NCBI RefSeq assembly: GCF_037975245.1
Contig: NC_092570.1
Location: 16,471,418 to 16,535,417, forward strand
From: Apostichopus japonicus
Lineage: Eukaryota > Echinodermata > Holothuroidea > Aspidochirotida > Stichopodidae
DNA: 64,000 nt
Direction: 5' to 3'
The position numbers and the translations under genes are program-made. Every line of letters begins with the position of its first letter. Within the stretch, counting starts at the first letter, position 1. The notes under the pieces are model-generated. The model saw only the letters and a list, made by a program, of their open reading frames with translations, had not been told where the DNA came from and made no database searches. Positions 22,219-35,432 of this stretch are shown in pieces.

Positions 22219-24555
22219 CAGGTTGTGCGACATTCACAAACGTTGGATTAGCAGCTAATGATACATCTGCATCACCAGATTGAGATAAATTGCTTTCGTC
22301 CATTTTGTTCGATAGTAGCTATGACTGTGAATCAGGAGCTTGGCCACCCTCTAAGTCAAGGTGGGCAAGGTTGGGGAAATTCAATCAAGGAGTAACAATC
22401 AGAGAATGGCCAGCTTTATATTATTGTATATAGGCCTACACGCACAGCGTGTATAAATATCTGTATCGGTTTATTTACACTGGTGTTCATTTCCGTTGCC
22501 AGGAGGGGATATGATTTGAACGTGGGGGAGGGTGTGGGGGGTTGGGGAGGGGGTCCCATTTGAAGTGTCCAAACGATGCTAATCTTTACATCAAGGAGGT
22601 TTTATACTCTATTATGCTAAATGCTAAAGAAATGATGGTTGCTAAGTCAAAATTTGATGCCAATTTTTGTATGTATACTTGACAATTACAATGCGGTTTT
22701 TTCGGACGCTTGTGCGGGTCAGCGGGTTTGGGTGTTAGAATGCGGGTCTAATTCCCGCGAATTGCGGGTCAGTTGTGAGCTCTGCATTTAATTTTAAACC
22801 AGAAAACGAAAAGGTTTAGACTAGTCTACCACTGCTATTCCTCTCGATTTTTTTAATTTCCAATGATTTAGCGGATGTTCGGAAACACTTTTGGCTCACC
22901 TTTGGGGGGGGGGCCATGGCCCCCCTTGGCCCCCCCTTGGATCCGCCATTGCTCATGCACTGGTGTATTTATTTCCTGGCAAGATAACAGTTAGGCATAG
23001 TAAGGGTCAGAGGTCATCACAACTTAAAGAGTTGTTTGAGTCCCTGTGGTCTCTTACATCCTGGTAGCAGTAGAGAGAAGAAGCCTAATAGATCAGAAAC
23101 CATAATCATCTTCTGTTGTGTCTTATTTTCCAGCATCCTTGAAACATTATATCCTTCCCCTTTGATTTGTTGATGTCATAAAGCTGTACTTATGTTGTGC
23201 ATTATTTAATCCCAGTATTTAGATTGTATATTCTTCTTGTGTATTTGACAGTATCCCAGTGATCTCCATTTTTCTGCTCTTGGTTTTTTTCTCTCTGTAC
23301 TTTCATATCATATCTATCTCTACCCCTAGCCTCCATCTCCACATTTTCTTTACTTTCTTCCTCCATCCCTTCATCAGTCTTTCACGCTTTCTTTCTTGAC
23401 CTCTTTCCTCCCTCTGTTTACCCTGTATGTTTTAGTTTGCCGACTCCCCCCCCCCCCCCCCGGATTATTCGGAGTTGTTCGTGATGGTTCAATGATCTTA
23501 TAGTCAGGCATAGGCCTATATGGTTCTCTTTGTCCTTCATTGCCGTCGAAGTTTGAAATGAATTAATCGTGCTAGGAACTTCCGGGCAATGTTTAATTTT
23601 CTGTGGCAAGAAAAAAAGCTTCCCCCCAGTCTCTCCTGGTTGACTATATAGAGCCCGTACGCCTATATGGTCACACAATAGTATAGATAAGTATGATCCA
23701 TGCAGACATCTAGTATATATTTTTTTAAATTCAATCCAATTTCAGTTAAAGTTTCGAGTTGTAATTCGAGTCAGTCGTGATGAGGTGCCCCATGGTGGAG
23801 CTGGGTAACCCACCCCAACCCCGTTGCCGACTTTTTGGCATTTCGTTGGGAGCCGTTCGGAACAAGAAACAGGATAGTCAATTCTGGGAGTACAGTACGC
23901 TGGAATGCAATACACTGACGTGATTTAGAAAAAAAGTTTTTTGCTTTGACGGCCGATGCTCAGCGAGACACTTTTCAATGGAAATAACTATTAGTTTATT
24001 GTTCATGTACTTATTCCCTTTTTGCCAATCCTTTCTAAAGAGGGTGGAGCCGCCCCTTATGGCAACGTATTTTCCTTCCCTTTTCCGTTCAAGTTTCGTT
24101 ATTTTTTAATTCGGGTCAAAGGGGTGCAAGGACAGGGTTTACGTGCACCGGTTAGGAGGACGGGGTGCAGCTAGGGCAAGTGCTCTGTGATCGCCTAAAG
24201 GGCCCGTTGCCAGGAGTCCAAAAATAATTAAATATACATATTTATCTGTATATGATATATGACATAAAATGCTTTGTCTTTCCCTCCTGATATATAACTA
24301 ATGTAAGCTGTGACTCAGTCTATGTATAATTAATACCTAAATTGGCTGAAATACCAATTGTTCACACATGACGGACTTGACTTTACGTTTGATACCCAAT
24401 AGTTTGTAATCACTTCAGTCAATTTTTTCACTCATTCGCGTTTGTCTTTTTGTGACACCAGTCAGCGTGAATCAGACATAAAGTTCATAACTATTAGTTT
24501 CTTGAGCTGTTTCTTGACTTCGACTGCTCACCATGTAGGCCTAAAAGAATAAAAG
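22219..24555. other. Gene-free, low-complexity stretch
   Basis: Contains G tracts (22521-22552), a G/C tract pair ending in TTGGATCCGCCATTG (22902-22951) that looks like one end of a hAT element without a confirmed partner, a pyrimidine-rich tract (23265-23420) and a C tract (23447-23461). No exon recognised. Confidence 0.5.
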
Positions 24556-24761
24556 CAGGGAACTGCTAGAGTAGCAGCTCCCTGGTCAAACTATTACGCC
24601 TGATGCAAAGCTCGACCGTAACCTATACTGTACAGCCCATTAGTTGTGAAAAGTTCTGAACGTAAAACAAAGCACTGAGTTTTGTATCACACAACACACA
24701 CGAAAACGCGGCCTAATACCGCATACTACTGACCAGGGAGTTGTTCCATAACAACTCCCTG
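24556..24761. mobile_element. Possible MITE with hairpin termini, 206 bp
   Basis: Each end is itself a hairpin. The left is CAGGGAACTGCT-AGAGT-AGCAGCTCCCTG with one mismatch; the right is CAGGGAGTTGTT-CCAT-AACAACTCCCTG, a perfect 12-bp stem. The left hairpin is followed by GTCA and the right one preceded by TGAC, so the two ends also form an inverted pair. No clear target duplication was found, so the family is unknown. Confidence 0.5.
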
Positions 24762-27121
24762 TACTGCCACAGACAAGAAACTATGCAGGAATTTCGCCAA
24801 GGCCACCGTTCAAGTAACCGAACCCGTTTATTGCTTACTAGCCGTAAATACGGGATTGCTGAGAAATTACGAGACAACAGCGACGATCCGATAGAGGGTA
24901 GTATTGATATTATTTTTGAGTCGGGTGGTGTGAAGGACAGAATTTACGAGGAAATTACGAGCGATCCCACCTTTAAACTTAACTACTACCCTGCATAAAT
25001 TTCAATTTTCAACACTCTTATTTGGAAACCTAATCAAAGCAATAGGGTTAACTTTTATTTTTTGTATTTATTTGTATAACTGTTTTATCCGCCTCAATTA
25101 AAAACATGAATATCGGACAGACTAAGCCCAAAAATTCTTGAACATAAAGTTACTTCATGTTGCAATATATAGCACCAGATTGCATCTAACGACCCTTAAG
25201 TAATAATAAAATATGATGCTTTATCAAATGAGGCTTTATCAAAACCAAAGCCAACTCAATTGGAGTTAACTTTAAAGCAGGTTTGGTATATGCAATTGTT
25301 CCAAAATACCTGTAGCGATTATTACTCCAAATATAATTGCCTTTGATCTGCACACTATGACGTAGTTATGTGATTTCAATTCCGAATAGGATGGGTTGCC
25401 CCCCCCCCTTTTTTTTATTATGAAAATCAAGTCTAAAAGTCGCTTTAGGATACTCGTTGGTGTTTAGTTAGTTTTGAATATAGGACAGGAGTTCTCTAAT
25501 AAGGCCTTTTCATTACGAAATGAAACAAGGTTACAAGTTTAATTAACAGAAGAGGGTGCTTCTAATTTATGGAAAGGGGGTTCTTTCAAAACCTGGAAGG
25601 AGTGCTCTCACCCTACCCGCAGCCCTCACCCCACCACTTTCAACCCCGGCTACGCCGCCCTGTAATTGAGAAAAAATATTGGGCTATCTGTAAATATTAC
25701 ATGAATTGGATACAATACGAAACAAATCTTCAACTCGACGCAAAATTCCAGCTTTGGACGTGACTCAAAATTGACCAACATATCAAACGACTTCTGTCTG
25801 TTTAAATAATGACACTCGATTGTTTACTGATTTGAAAGACAAGGCACCCTCTGCCGAGAAGATCTGGAGCTTGTCACTCGAATTAACCTACTAACCCATT
25901 AATTCAATTAAGAAACCCCTTCAGGCCAGGCTTGCATGCTCTCGATATGATTACAGGCATGGTTGTGTATTTTTAATATCTAACACTTTTATTTCCTCTC
26001 CCACCCCCCCCCCACCCCCGTGTATTCATTGTTTTGAAGGACTCATGTATAATCCTATCTAAGGTGTTCTTTTCATATTTAATATGTTAGATTCAGCGTT
26101 TGCAATGCACATGTCCATTACACAAAATATATTAAAGAAAAAAAGTAACGAAGCAAATGTGGTTAGATGGTGTCCTATTTAGACTTGATCAAGTCTCTAG
26201 CCTTGTGTGTGAAAAGACTATTATATTTGTGATATCTCACGACTGGAATATATACGGTTTTTCTTCGAATTGACAGTTATCTCTATATATAGCATACAGG
26301 CCAATTATGATGGTTTGGTGTGTGTATGTGTGTATGTGTGGTGAGTATATGCGTTATTCGATCATCAAGGTCCGTTCGGCTTGTCAGAGTTATTATCTGT
26401 CCGAAATTTCAAAAATATATCAAAGATCAAGGTTAAATAAACCCATAAAGAAGAATAGATGCACTTCGCCCTTATTAGCATAGACATGATAACTGCATTA
26501 ACCTCCTGAACTGTTATTGTACAGCGATTAAGCTATCTATCAGGGACGGCTTTGTTTGTTGTTGTTGATAATTAAGGGTATTTGAAATTCAAAGTACATA
26601 CAAATGAATACATCAACGCAGTTGTCTAGTGGTCGCGACGGAAGGGTGCAAGATACTTATATGTCAAACATAGATTAAATAGTCGAGCAAACGCACGTAG
26701 GTATACCTGCATACAAAGATAGTTATAGCGGGATTAATCTCCGGACTATCATAACAACGCTTAACTGGAAATTAGCAGGAACAGTACCAAAGACATATAT
26801 AGGTATCATCACCCATCCTAGGAAATAGAAGAAACGCTTGTTTGATTGATGTTGTTTTCTCTTGCTGTGGCTGAATTTGTAAGTGATTGTTGTTGTTGTT
26901 CGTTTATCTCTTCTTTCTACAATATATAGGCTATATGTAGTTTATATAGTAATATAGTTTTTCGCAAGTTCTCTTCATGTGAACAAGAACAAATTGCCGT
27001 TCTTCTCAGTAGAATATAGCAACACACTACTTATGAAAAATAATTCGAGGTATATGCACTAGTTCGTGTGAAATATATTGTATCATAACAATAACGATTA
27101 CATTCTAAGGATGATCACCCC
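24762..27121. other. Gene-free stretch
   Basis: AT-rich with C tracts at 25400-25408 and 26005-26016 and a TG-rich run at 26318-26342. An open frame from 24741 to 24998 overlaps the hairpin MITE and has no recognisable domain. I see no supported gene. Confidence 0.45.
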
Positions 27122-27711
27122 TTAAAGGATTGGTTCAGGTGTTTGACATGTCTATTGTGTATGAAAGAGCACAAAAAGACAAAAAGACAAAAAGAACAGT
27201 GCAGAAACTACCATGATAGCATGCTCTGTTAAGGAGATATGACACTTTGAAGATATCCAAATTTCTTTGAAAACAACTGGTGTAGAAAGACTTACTGTGA
27301 GGGTGTGACGTCACATACTCGCTTCCTTAACATTTGTGAATATATTTCTTTAAAAATTATTTACAATTTTTAACACATTTGAAAATAATATAATCAAAAA
27401 TTCTTCAGATGTTTAATCTCAAATACTTCCTTTGACAATATATGAGATCTCCTGACATATCTTTTGGTTGAAAGTCATGAAACCTCACAAAATATTTAGA
27501 GAAAAAAAAACAAAGACTTTTCAGGAATGTGAGGATGTGACATCACAGCCAGTCAGATTTCAGCAGTTTCTACACAATCTGATAAAACTTTACACTTGAA
27601 TATCTCTTTAAACGAAAAAGATATTTGAACAATTTTTTTCACCATTGTGTTTCTTTTATTGTCCTCTTCCATATACCATAAACATGTATGACAACTGAAC
27701 CAATCCTTTAA
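27122..27711. mobile_element. TTAA-flanked MITE, 582 bp
   Basis: TTAA at 27122-27125 and 27708-27711 flanks inverted ends AGGATTGGTTCAGGTGT (left) and AGGATTGGTTCAGTTGT (right, reversed). The TTAAAGG start resembles Kolobok/T2-type MITEs, although piggyBac also uses TTAA. Inside are a GACAAAAA microrepeat and a TGACGTCA palindrome at 27306. No transposase frame. Confidence 0.85.
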
Positions 27712-27854
27712 CGATACCACCTAAACTTATTTAAATGCATATTGTATATGAATACTGCAGGCTTAGCTTGAAGAAAAAACTTTCACCTGATTTTTCCTTA
27801 CTCTTTCTTCCCCAGACTCTCATATTGGCGGGTAATTTACATGACGAAACCAAA

Positions 27855-30800
27855 ATGTCGAGGACAGACGGGTAAGCAACGCTTCCAGGCTTCTGGTCTA
27901 AATTGTTATGCCTCAGAATGCGCCATTTGAGTTCTAAATTTCTTGGGGTGTGTAGGGTGTTCCCATATATCTCCCAACATCCAGCAAAGGGGGTACGACT
28001 CCAACGAATCGAGGGTCACAACTTCTCCTTTATAATATCCTGGATCCTGCCCTGACCATATTTAAACAAGGTGAATGGGCACATGGAGTGGTATTGTGTT
28101 ACACGTTAACATTGGAAACAAATTTCAAACAGGATATAGATATGACACCCGCCCCGCGATTAACAAAAATAAAATCGGCCCGCCCTATTTCTTTAACAGT
28201 CTTTCCCTGACCGACCCCCCCCCTCCCCATTCTCGCATTGCTGATGCGGATCTAGGCGACCCTACCGGCCCTACCCTGCACATTAGTCAATCTAGGTATA
28301 TTTAAATATGTCTGGCCATCTTTCTCTGGTCCTTATAGAGTGTTAATTGACAACCACTGTCCTATCCATCTGTCCTATCCACATGTCCTATCCACCTCTC
28401 CTATCCACCTATACGTTGATAGAAGTGTCAGTACCAACCACATGTCTTGTATGAGTTTACCATGTCTGCAAGCCTATTAACAATTGACAGGTATTTCACT
28501 GAGGTTTCAGGCCACAGCTAGGCCATGTTCGTCGTCAGTCAATCTATATCTTCGTGTATATGTATACATGCTTTCGATCTATAAACTTATACTAGTTGGT
28601 AGGCTTAATCTCTAAAACATGCATGATTGGATGATAATAGTCAGAAAGTTAATGATATGAGAGTTAAATGGCACACAAACCCTCAACCAATCATTCTTTG
28701 CTTGTACAGTATATCACAGAGATCTTCATGGGCAAAATACTCCGTCAATTAAGCTAAAAAATGTCTTGTTCTATTTGGCAGATATATCCTAGTTTTAAAA
28801 TCCATGTCCTGGAGCTGTCATTTTGTAAATATGTGATGTCAGACACATTGCCAAAAGAATCTGACCCCCTTTCTCTTTCTTTCTCTTTCTAGTGATAATT
28901 TTCAAGCCAGAGTGTTAACAGTGTAGATACCGAATTCAATGCCATCATGGTGACATATTTAAGAGGTGCAATAGGTTAGATTCAGTGTTTGCAAAAGCCA
29001 TCTTCATAAATGTATAAAAAAAAAACATTTTAAATATGTAGGGGGGAAAAACAAGCAATTGAAGAACATGTGGCTCAATTATGTTATATTGAGGCGGCTT
29101 CGCCAAGTCCTTCTGCCTTGTCGGTGAAATTACATTCAAGCAGGTGATATCTCCAAAAAAAGAAAAATAAATTCTTTAAACCTGCTCGTTGAAGTTATAC
29201 ATGACACTTAGCTCTACATGACATAAATCAATGGTAATGGTTGGGTTCGTGTCTCCTTTAACTTTTAACAACTTGACATTTCCATTCACAGCGGAGATAT
29301 TTTCAACATCAAATTCGCGCCTCTTAATATACCGCGTAAACGCCGTCTGCAAACTTTGGGAGTTATACACTTTTGGTTTATCTTCCTCTTATCAGCAATT
29401 ATCTGCATCCTGATTTGTTTGGCTCTACTCCTTACTGGGTAAGTTATCTTTCTTTCGTCAAATATTTAAATTTCAAACTTTCAGACTAGGATGCGGACAT
29501 TCCCCCCCCCCCTCCCGCAAGATTGAAATGGATGAGCTAGTATATAAATGATGAGTTTGTTTCTTACACCATATATATAATACCGTTAACATACGTCAGT
29601 TGCACGAATAGTTAAGAGCTGTTTCAACGTTAACTATGTATACCGATCAGCGGTCCACAATGGCTGAGACACGCGCCCCTGCATGCATAAGACCCACGCC
29701 CTTCAGAATCGATGTTTAGAATGCACGGAAGCTATAGCATTGGACTATGGAGGGGATCTTATCATAATGGATCTCCGAGATAAATTTCACAATTTCTTGA
29801 AGAATCCCGCGACCCATCAAAAAAATATTTCGCGTCGTATAGTTTGTAGATCGTCGCCTAACGGTCATCCCATAAAACGCAAACACACAGAATTACGATC
29901 GATTAGCTTCTGAAGATGAACGTTCAAGTCCGTATCCATGCATGGATTAACATGCATCAGTTGCATGTGTTGTAAGTAAGGGACGCCGTCTACACCTTCC
30001 ATGAAAACAAACATGACATAAGTAGCAAAAAACGAACTTAGGCAAAACGATAAAATATTTCTTCTAAGCTTCGCTAACGTTTTCAATCAAAGAAAAGGAA
30101 ACTCTGTGATTTCTTTTCATTCATTGAATTAATTCCATTTCCCTTTCTTTACATGATATAGGCACTATTTCATCTTTCTGGCTCTTGTGACGTGGACGTA
30201 CATAGATAGGGCTACACCTATATCAGGCGGACGACGATCAGCATGGGTTCGAAACTGGGCCCTCTTTAAAAATATGGTAGATTATTTCCCCTACAAATTA
30301 ATCAAAACTGTTGACATTGATCCGAAACATTGCTACATCTTTGGATTCCATCCACATGGTATTATGGGTATGGGCTTATTTGCCCATTTCGCGAGTGAAG
30401 GAAGCAACTTTAGCCAAATATTTCCCGGGATCACGCCATACCCGTTGACGCTACACGGATGGTTCTACATTCCAATTATTAGAGACTACCTCATGTTATC
30501 CGGTAAGCGTATACTTTTTAACCCCGTCAGTCAAGCAACGTGCTACATTGAAAACAATTAAAAATATTTACCAGTGTTATACCTTTTACAAGCTACTAAG
30601 ATTACAAACGTATTTTAACATGAGTCTAGGATCACTTGATATTTTTTCCTACATATACCGTGGGTATCGTCATATTATCAATAACCTCGATACCGAATGA
30701 TCACGACCCAGATCCCGTATTGCACACGACTTGGAAGCCCTACATCAGCTATTTACACTTTTCATAATAATAATAATAAATTACATTTATATAGCGCTTA

Positions 30801-33495
30801 ATAAAGCGTTTCAATGCGCTTTACAAAGTAGGAAAGAGTCAAATGAAAACCCGGGGGAAAAAAGAAACTAGGAATCAAACAGAAATATTTTAAGTTGTCT
30901 CTTGAAAATACAAAGGGAGGGAGAGCCACGAACGTGAAATGGGAGTTCGTTCCAAAGAGAAGGCGCAGCTACAGAAAAGGCACGATCGCCTTACAAATGG
31001 GTCATTCCGTGTCAAATCACGGATGGCTGTTGTTGCACCCTCTCCAAAAATTCCCAAACTTTTTGTATGATTGGACCACCATGAAATAAGCATATTCTGA
31101 AAATTTCAGTTGCATTGCTTTACAATTGGCCAATTAATCACACTTTGAAATTCCACAATTTGTCGCCACCATGGCATTTTGGCATTTTCTTGACTTTTGA
31201 GGTCTCATTTCTCAGCAATTAAACATTCTACTACCTTTCTATTACATATGCCTATGGATTCTATCCCATAGAACAGGAAAATAAAAAATTAAGCTACAAA
31301 AATATTGTCTAGTGGAGTTAGGTCAACTTAAAAGTGTCAAAATATTTGATTTTTGTACTTTTCACTAAAAAATGTGCTATTTTTAGTGATGAATTGCTCC
31401 TAAACCATTGCTTCAGGGTACTTGATTCTTTCAGAGGTTGTTATTTCTAGTATAAACATTACAAAATAATGATTACAATGCTTTCCTATAATATGTTTGC
31501 AAGTTGCGCAACTCTAAAGTTGCTATTTCATGCTGCGATTCAGCATGAGGTAGGGGTTTTGACGCCAAATTTTTACCAAAGTAACCATGTTAGAGCTGTC
31601 AGGGTTTTATACTTTAATTATAAGTATAAAGTTCTTACACCTAAACAAATTTCAGGGTTCCAGCTGTTCTCAATATTAATTTATGAAGTTGTTAGGTTTC
31701 GCATAATTGAAGTTGAAGTTAAATTTCATTTCTCAGATAATTTCAATTTTACATTTTTTTTCGTTTTCTTTTTCTGGAATTGCATGTCGTTAAAATAGAA
31801 GTTCACACTCAGATTAAACGTGCCTCAATATTGCTAAATATTATCACGACTTCATTGTACAATTATTGTCGATGAAGTTCATGCATGCAAGCTTTCGTTT
31901 CTGATCAGGTTTATGCTCCGTTCAGAAGGAGAGCATGGATTGGATTTTGTCAAGACCTGGAAATGTGGCTATCGTTGCCGTTGGTGGAGCGAGGGAGTCA
32001 CTGGATGCCAAACCGGGAGAAAATAAGGTCATTCTCAATCCAAGAAAGGGATTTATAAAAAGAGCAATTATCAACGGGTAGGTACTTAAAAACATTTGGG
32101 CTGAGGGGGGGGGTACCAGGGGAGAGGGGAGTACTCTTTACTATTATTTTCTTTTGTGCTATCTCCCATGCAAGAATCTGTGGTTGAAAGATATTTGGAT
32201 ATTTCCATAACATCCAATTTCTCAAATCTGGTGTGTGTGTAACCATAGTTCCTAAAATTAAAAATAAATAAAGTATATGTAATTTTGTTGCTAAACAATT
32301 AGACAATTGTGTAACATCAAATCACTTTGACATTCTACGAATATAGGCTAAACCAAAATAACTCTGCACTCCTGTTCACTGAATTTCAAAAAGGAGTATT
32401 TTTGAAGTCATATCTGCTATTGATATTGTCAGGGCGTCGGAACCGGTACGGCAGGTCCGGCGAACGCCGGACCAATATTTACGGCGCAAAAAAAAAAAAA
32501 AATAGGACTAAGAAAGAAAAATGGCAAAAATAATCTAGGAGGTATATTTTTCAATAATTTTCAATAATGATGACGGCAAGTAGGCTAAATGTAACTACTC
32601 TGGCATGGCAGGGGTTTTGTTTTCAAGCTCGGGAAGTGCCATTTCCTGCAATCTGGGAGGCATTTTTTCAAAATTTTCTCCGTTACGTTACCCGCTTACC
32701 ACGGTGGCGCGTAGCGTAGTTTGACCTACCAAACGTCCCCCGATAATTATAATAGATGGCCACACTCTGATCTGCCGTACCAATCCAAAATAGCTTCCGA
32801 CGACCCTGATTCTGCATGCTGTAACTTTTCATTTATTTATTTCATTAGTTGAAAGAGTGGTCTATACTTCCTGATTATTATTAAATTATAGTCGTTAAAT
32901 TCATTCCACAGAGCGCATCTCGTTCCAATGTATTCATTCGGTGAAATCGAGATGTATGACCAAATAGACAACACAAAGTACAGGTGGTTAAGAAAACTAC
33001 AAGAGAAACTCACAAAGATAGTCGGAGTAGCGCCACCACTTTTTCACGGCCGCGGTCTATTCAATTACAACTTCGGACTTATGCCACACAGAGTACCAAT
33101 TAACACAGTCGGTAAGGAAACCGCATGTGACAGCAATTGCAGGAGTTTATTTCTCTGTATATAATCTTTCTTTTTAACTCACCATCTTTGTTATAGGCTT
33201 TCGTTGCTGACAGTTGTTCTTTTTTTTATTTGTTTTGTTATGTTCTGTGTTATGTTACTATGTTCCCCGCCCCCTTTTTATTGTATATGACATATTTGTG
33301 TAACAGTCTTTTCGCCTAGATTCGAACAGCCCGATCTCTTGTATTATGACGTGAACATTAATCAATTTAACAAATTAAGCTAGCTTTAAGGACAAGATTA
33401 TAATTGTTTACGATGGAGAGGGACTCTCTCAATTCGAAAGCACCCCCCCCCCCCTCCATCCAATCCACCCTACACCAATCCGGTAATACTGTATA

Positions 33496-33560
<65 letters not shown>

Positions 33561-33828
33561 TTTCGAGTTGGATAGCATCATGTTTGATCTCTAGAGTAGG
33601 GCAAAATATGTCACCAAAAACAGAACTAGTATTGTTCGATACAGGTGACAAACGCCTACAGTGGAATTACGATCTTCCTTACCGGTTTCGAACCTCTGGA
33701 CATACAATCAGCGTCCATAGCCTAGTGGTTAGGGTGTCCGCGTACAGAGCGGGAGGCCCGTGGTTCGAATCCCGGTGGAGGCTGAAAGTTTTTTCACTGT
33801 TCTTGATTTTCCAACTCATACGATTTTC

Positions 33829-33866
<38 letters not shown>

Positions 33867-34050
33867 CCTATATATATATTTGTTTCCTCTCACAGTGGGA
33901 AAGCCCATACCAGTAGAGAAGCGCTCGGACCCAAGTAGAGAGGAGATTGTTAATTTACATCAACAATATGTACAGGCGCTGATACAACTATTTGAAGACA
34001 ACAAGTCAAAATACGGTCTCAAAAAGGAAGACAAACTACAAATTTTATGA
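27855..34050 (+). CDS. 2-acylglycerol O-acyltransferase-like (MOGAT/DGAT2 family), gene A
   Basis: Six exons with consistent GT-AG sites and phases: 27855-27871, 29292-29438, 30162-30502, 31909-32077, 32912-33111, 33896-34050; 342 aa plus stop, the usual family length (about 335-390). The tiny first exon (MSRTD, donor GG|GTAAGC) is inferred from its start context and exact phase. Residues 1-30 carry FAPLNIPRKRRLQTL, like MOGAT N-termini, followed by two hydrophobic segments around 31-70. The catalytic HPHG is at 118-121, then RDYLMLSG, AVGGARESL, NPRKGFIKRA, PMYSFGE and PLFHGRGLFNYNFGL, all family landmarks. It should transfer fatty acyl groups from acyl-CoA to monoacylglycerol or a related acceptor at the ER membrane. 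Blocks such as PLFHGRG-F-YxFGL favour MOGAT over DGAT2, but wax or diacylglycerol activity is possible. Tandem with gene B at 46082. Confidence 0.93.
30763..30990. repeat. Dispersed repeat with TATAGCGC core, intron 3 of gene A
   Basis: Begins with (ATA)n, then TTTATATAGCGCTT, and TGCGCTTTACAAAG about 27 bp further on. It continues through TAAGTTGTCTCTTGAAAA and GGGAGTTCGTTCCAAAGA. This pattern recurs in many marine invertebrate genomes as a short interspersed repeat; identification is from memory of the pattern, not from a second copy in this window. The sequence that follows up to 31800 is also repeat-like, without a recognised frame. Confidence 0.5.
32430..32808. mobile_element. Probable hAT-type MITE, intron 4 of gene A
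   Basis: Left end CAGGGCGTCGGAACC and right end, reversed, CAGGGTCGTCGGAAGC form imperfect inverted repeats 379 bp apart. The flanking 8-mers (GATATTGT and ATTCTGCA) do not match well, so the duplication has decayed or the boundary is off by a base. A run of A at 32489-32502 lies inside. Confidence 0.5.
33491..33555. repeat. (TA)n microsatellite, intron 5 of gene A
   Basis: About 30 TA units. The Tyr-Ile repeat ORFs on both strands here come from this run. Confidence 0.95.
33664..33865 (+). mobile_element. tRNA-derived SINE with (TA)n tail, copy 1
   Basis: The tRNA-like head is at 33711-33782: an A box (TAGCCTAGTGG), a B box (GGTTCGAATCC) and a TTTTTT tract shortly after the 3' end. A common flank (TTTCGAACCTCTGGACATAC before; CACTGTTCTTGATTT after) and a (TA)n tail are shared with the copy at 63.8 kb. 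The T stem is broken by an extra T relative to that copy. Since flanks as well as tRNA are shared, this is a retroposed repeat rather than a lone tRNA gene. Confidence 0.8.
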
Positions 34051-35432
34051 GCTAAACTTACTCGGTTCACCGTACATCCGATATATACGCGATAAAGATT
34101 TGAACATACTGCAGGGTATTTTTTCTGTTCACTAGTGCGATGTATATATAGGCCCCTATATTGGTAAGCCAATCGTTTTAATATTTTGTTTTGCCAATTC
34201 AAGCACGGTACGTATAGCTTTCTCTCGGATATTTATAAAACAAATCTATCTATCCATCTAACTATTTCTTACAATTAATTAGAATTGATTCCAAATGTCA
34301 CCTTGAGAGACATACTGTACTCATGCAATTATGCTAGTGTTTACTATATAGCCTACTGCATGCCGGTATAAACTAATAATTAATTAATGAAATGTATATC
34401 TTTACACATGTACAAGAAGAAACAGATTTAAGATTGTCACATTTAAGCTTTAAACCTGTCACCTCAGAAGTTAGACGGACTAGCTCGGACTTTCTGAGGT
34501 CTCATGTTCTTAATAGAATGATACCGAAAACTTGCCAACCCAGAAAGTATATGATTACGAAAATTAAAAATTTAAAGGTAAATTATAACTATTGTTGATG
34601 TATGCCTTTGTGTTAAAACATAAAAGAGTATCGACCATGTTTACATCCTTTCTCCATGTTTCAAGATATATATACATTTTCTCGAAAGCGTCTTTTTAAG
34701 GCCAAATTCGTATGAATTTTTTGTATCTTCTCAATAAGCATAAATAAAAGAGGAACATTGCACCATACTGGTAAAGGCGGAAGTCAGTCTCGGGAACCCA
34801 GAAACAGCGAAAAACATCTGTGAAATGACTAACTAGTCAAATAAGCGTTTCCCTGATTTTTCTTCTTTTTTTTTCTTCTTTTTTATGAATCATCGTCCAC
34901 TTTGTTACTTTTCAAAAACGAGGGCGCTTCAAAAGTGATATACGGTAAGCGGTCGAGCCACAAGTGCTAATTAATTAATTAATTGGCTATATCCAAAGTA
35001 CAGACATACCTGTTCGTCGTGTTGTTCGCCGTCGTGAATTTTCCTTGAATTTCGCCTGTTGGAAAGACAGTCGTCCAAAACATAAAAATTCCGTTACACA
35101 ATCATGTATACAATCGGTGTAAACAATGAGAAACACGTGTTTTGTTGCAACAATCGCGGAACTGATACTAGCGTCAGCGGTTCATGCTACGTACAGAGCA
35201 AAGAGCTTAATAGTGTCAGTGGTACAGAGTCGCCGATAGTTGCGAACCGTTCGGTGAACGTACTTTGCTATTGTTCATTTCATTTTTTCCTCAGAATTAT
35301 TTGGCTCCAAGAGATACGACTCATTCCAGAGGCATCATCCATGCTTTCCGAAGAAGTCCGTAAACATGGGTGGTTTCGAAAATTAGAATTTGTATACGAT
35401 CAAATTGACTATGCAGGTAGCATATGCCCTTT
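34051..35432. other. 3' flank of acyltransferase A
   Basis: Sequence after the TGA stop at 34048-34050, presumably 3' UTR at first. An exon-like segment at 35297-35415 sits between TTTTTTCCTCAG and CAG|GTAGCA and is open in one frame, but no product is recognised and it abuts a repeat. Confidence 0.4.

Noticed and set aside
22485-22951. hAT element ending TTGGATCCGCCATTG
   Set aside because: The right end looks typical, but the candidate left end matches only about 13 of 21 bases and the flanking 8-mers do not agree.
24741-24998. 85-codon ORF
   Set aside because: Starts inside the hairpin MITE, has no recognisable domain and no splice support; left uncalled.
25548-25661. Small hAT element ending GGCTACGCCGCCCTG
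   Set aside because: The proposed left end CAGAAGAGGGTGC is a poor match and the flanking 8-mers (TTAATTAA, TAATTGAG) are not a convincing duplication.
33711-33782. A free-standing tRNA gene
   Set aside because: The T stem is broken and the flanks are shared with the 63.8-kb copy, so a SINE head is the better reading.
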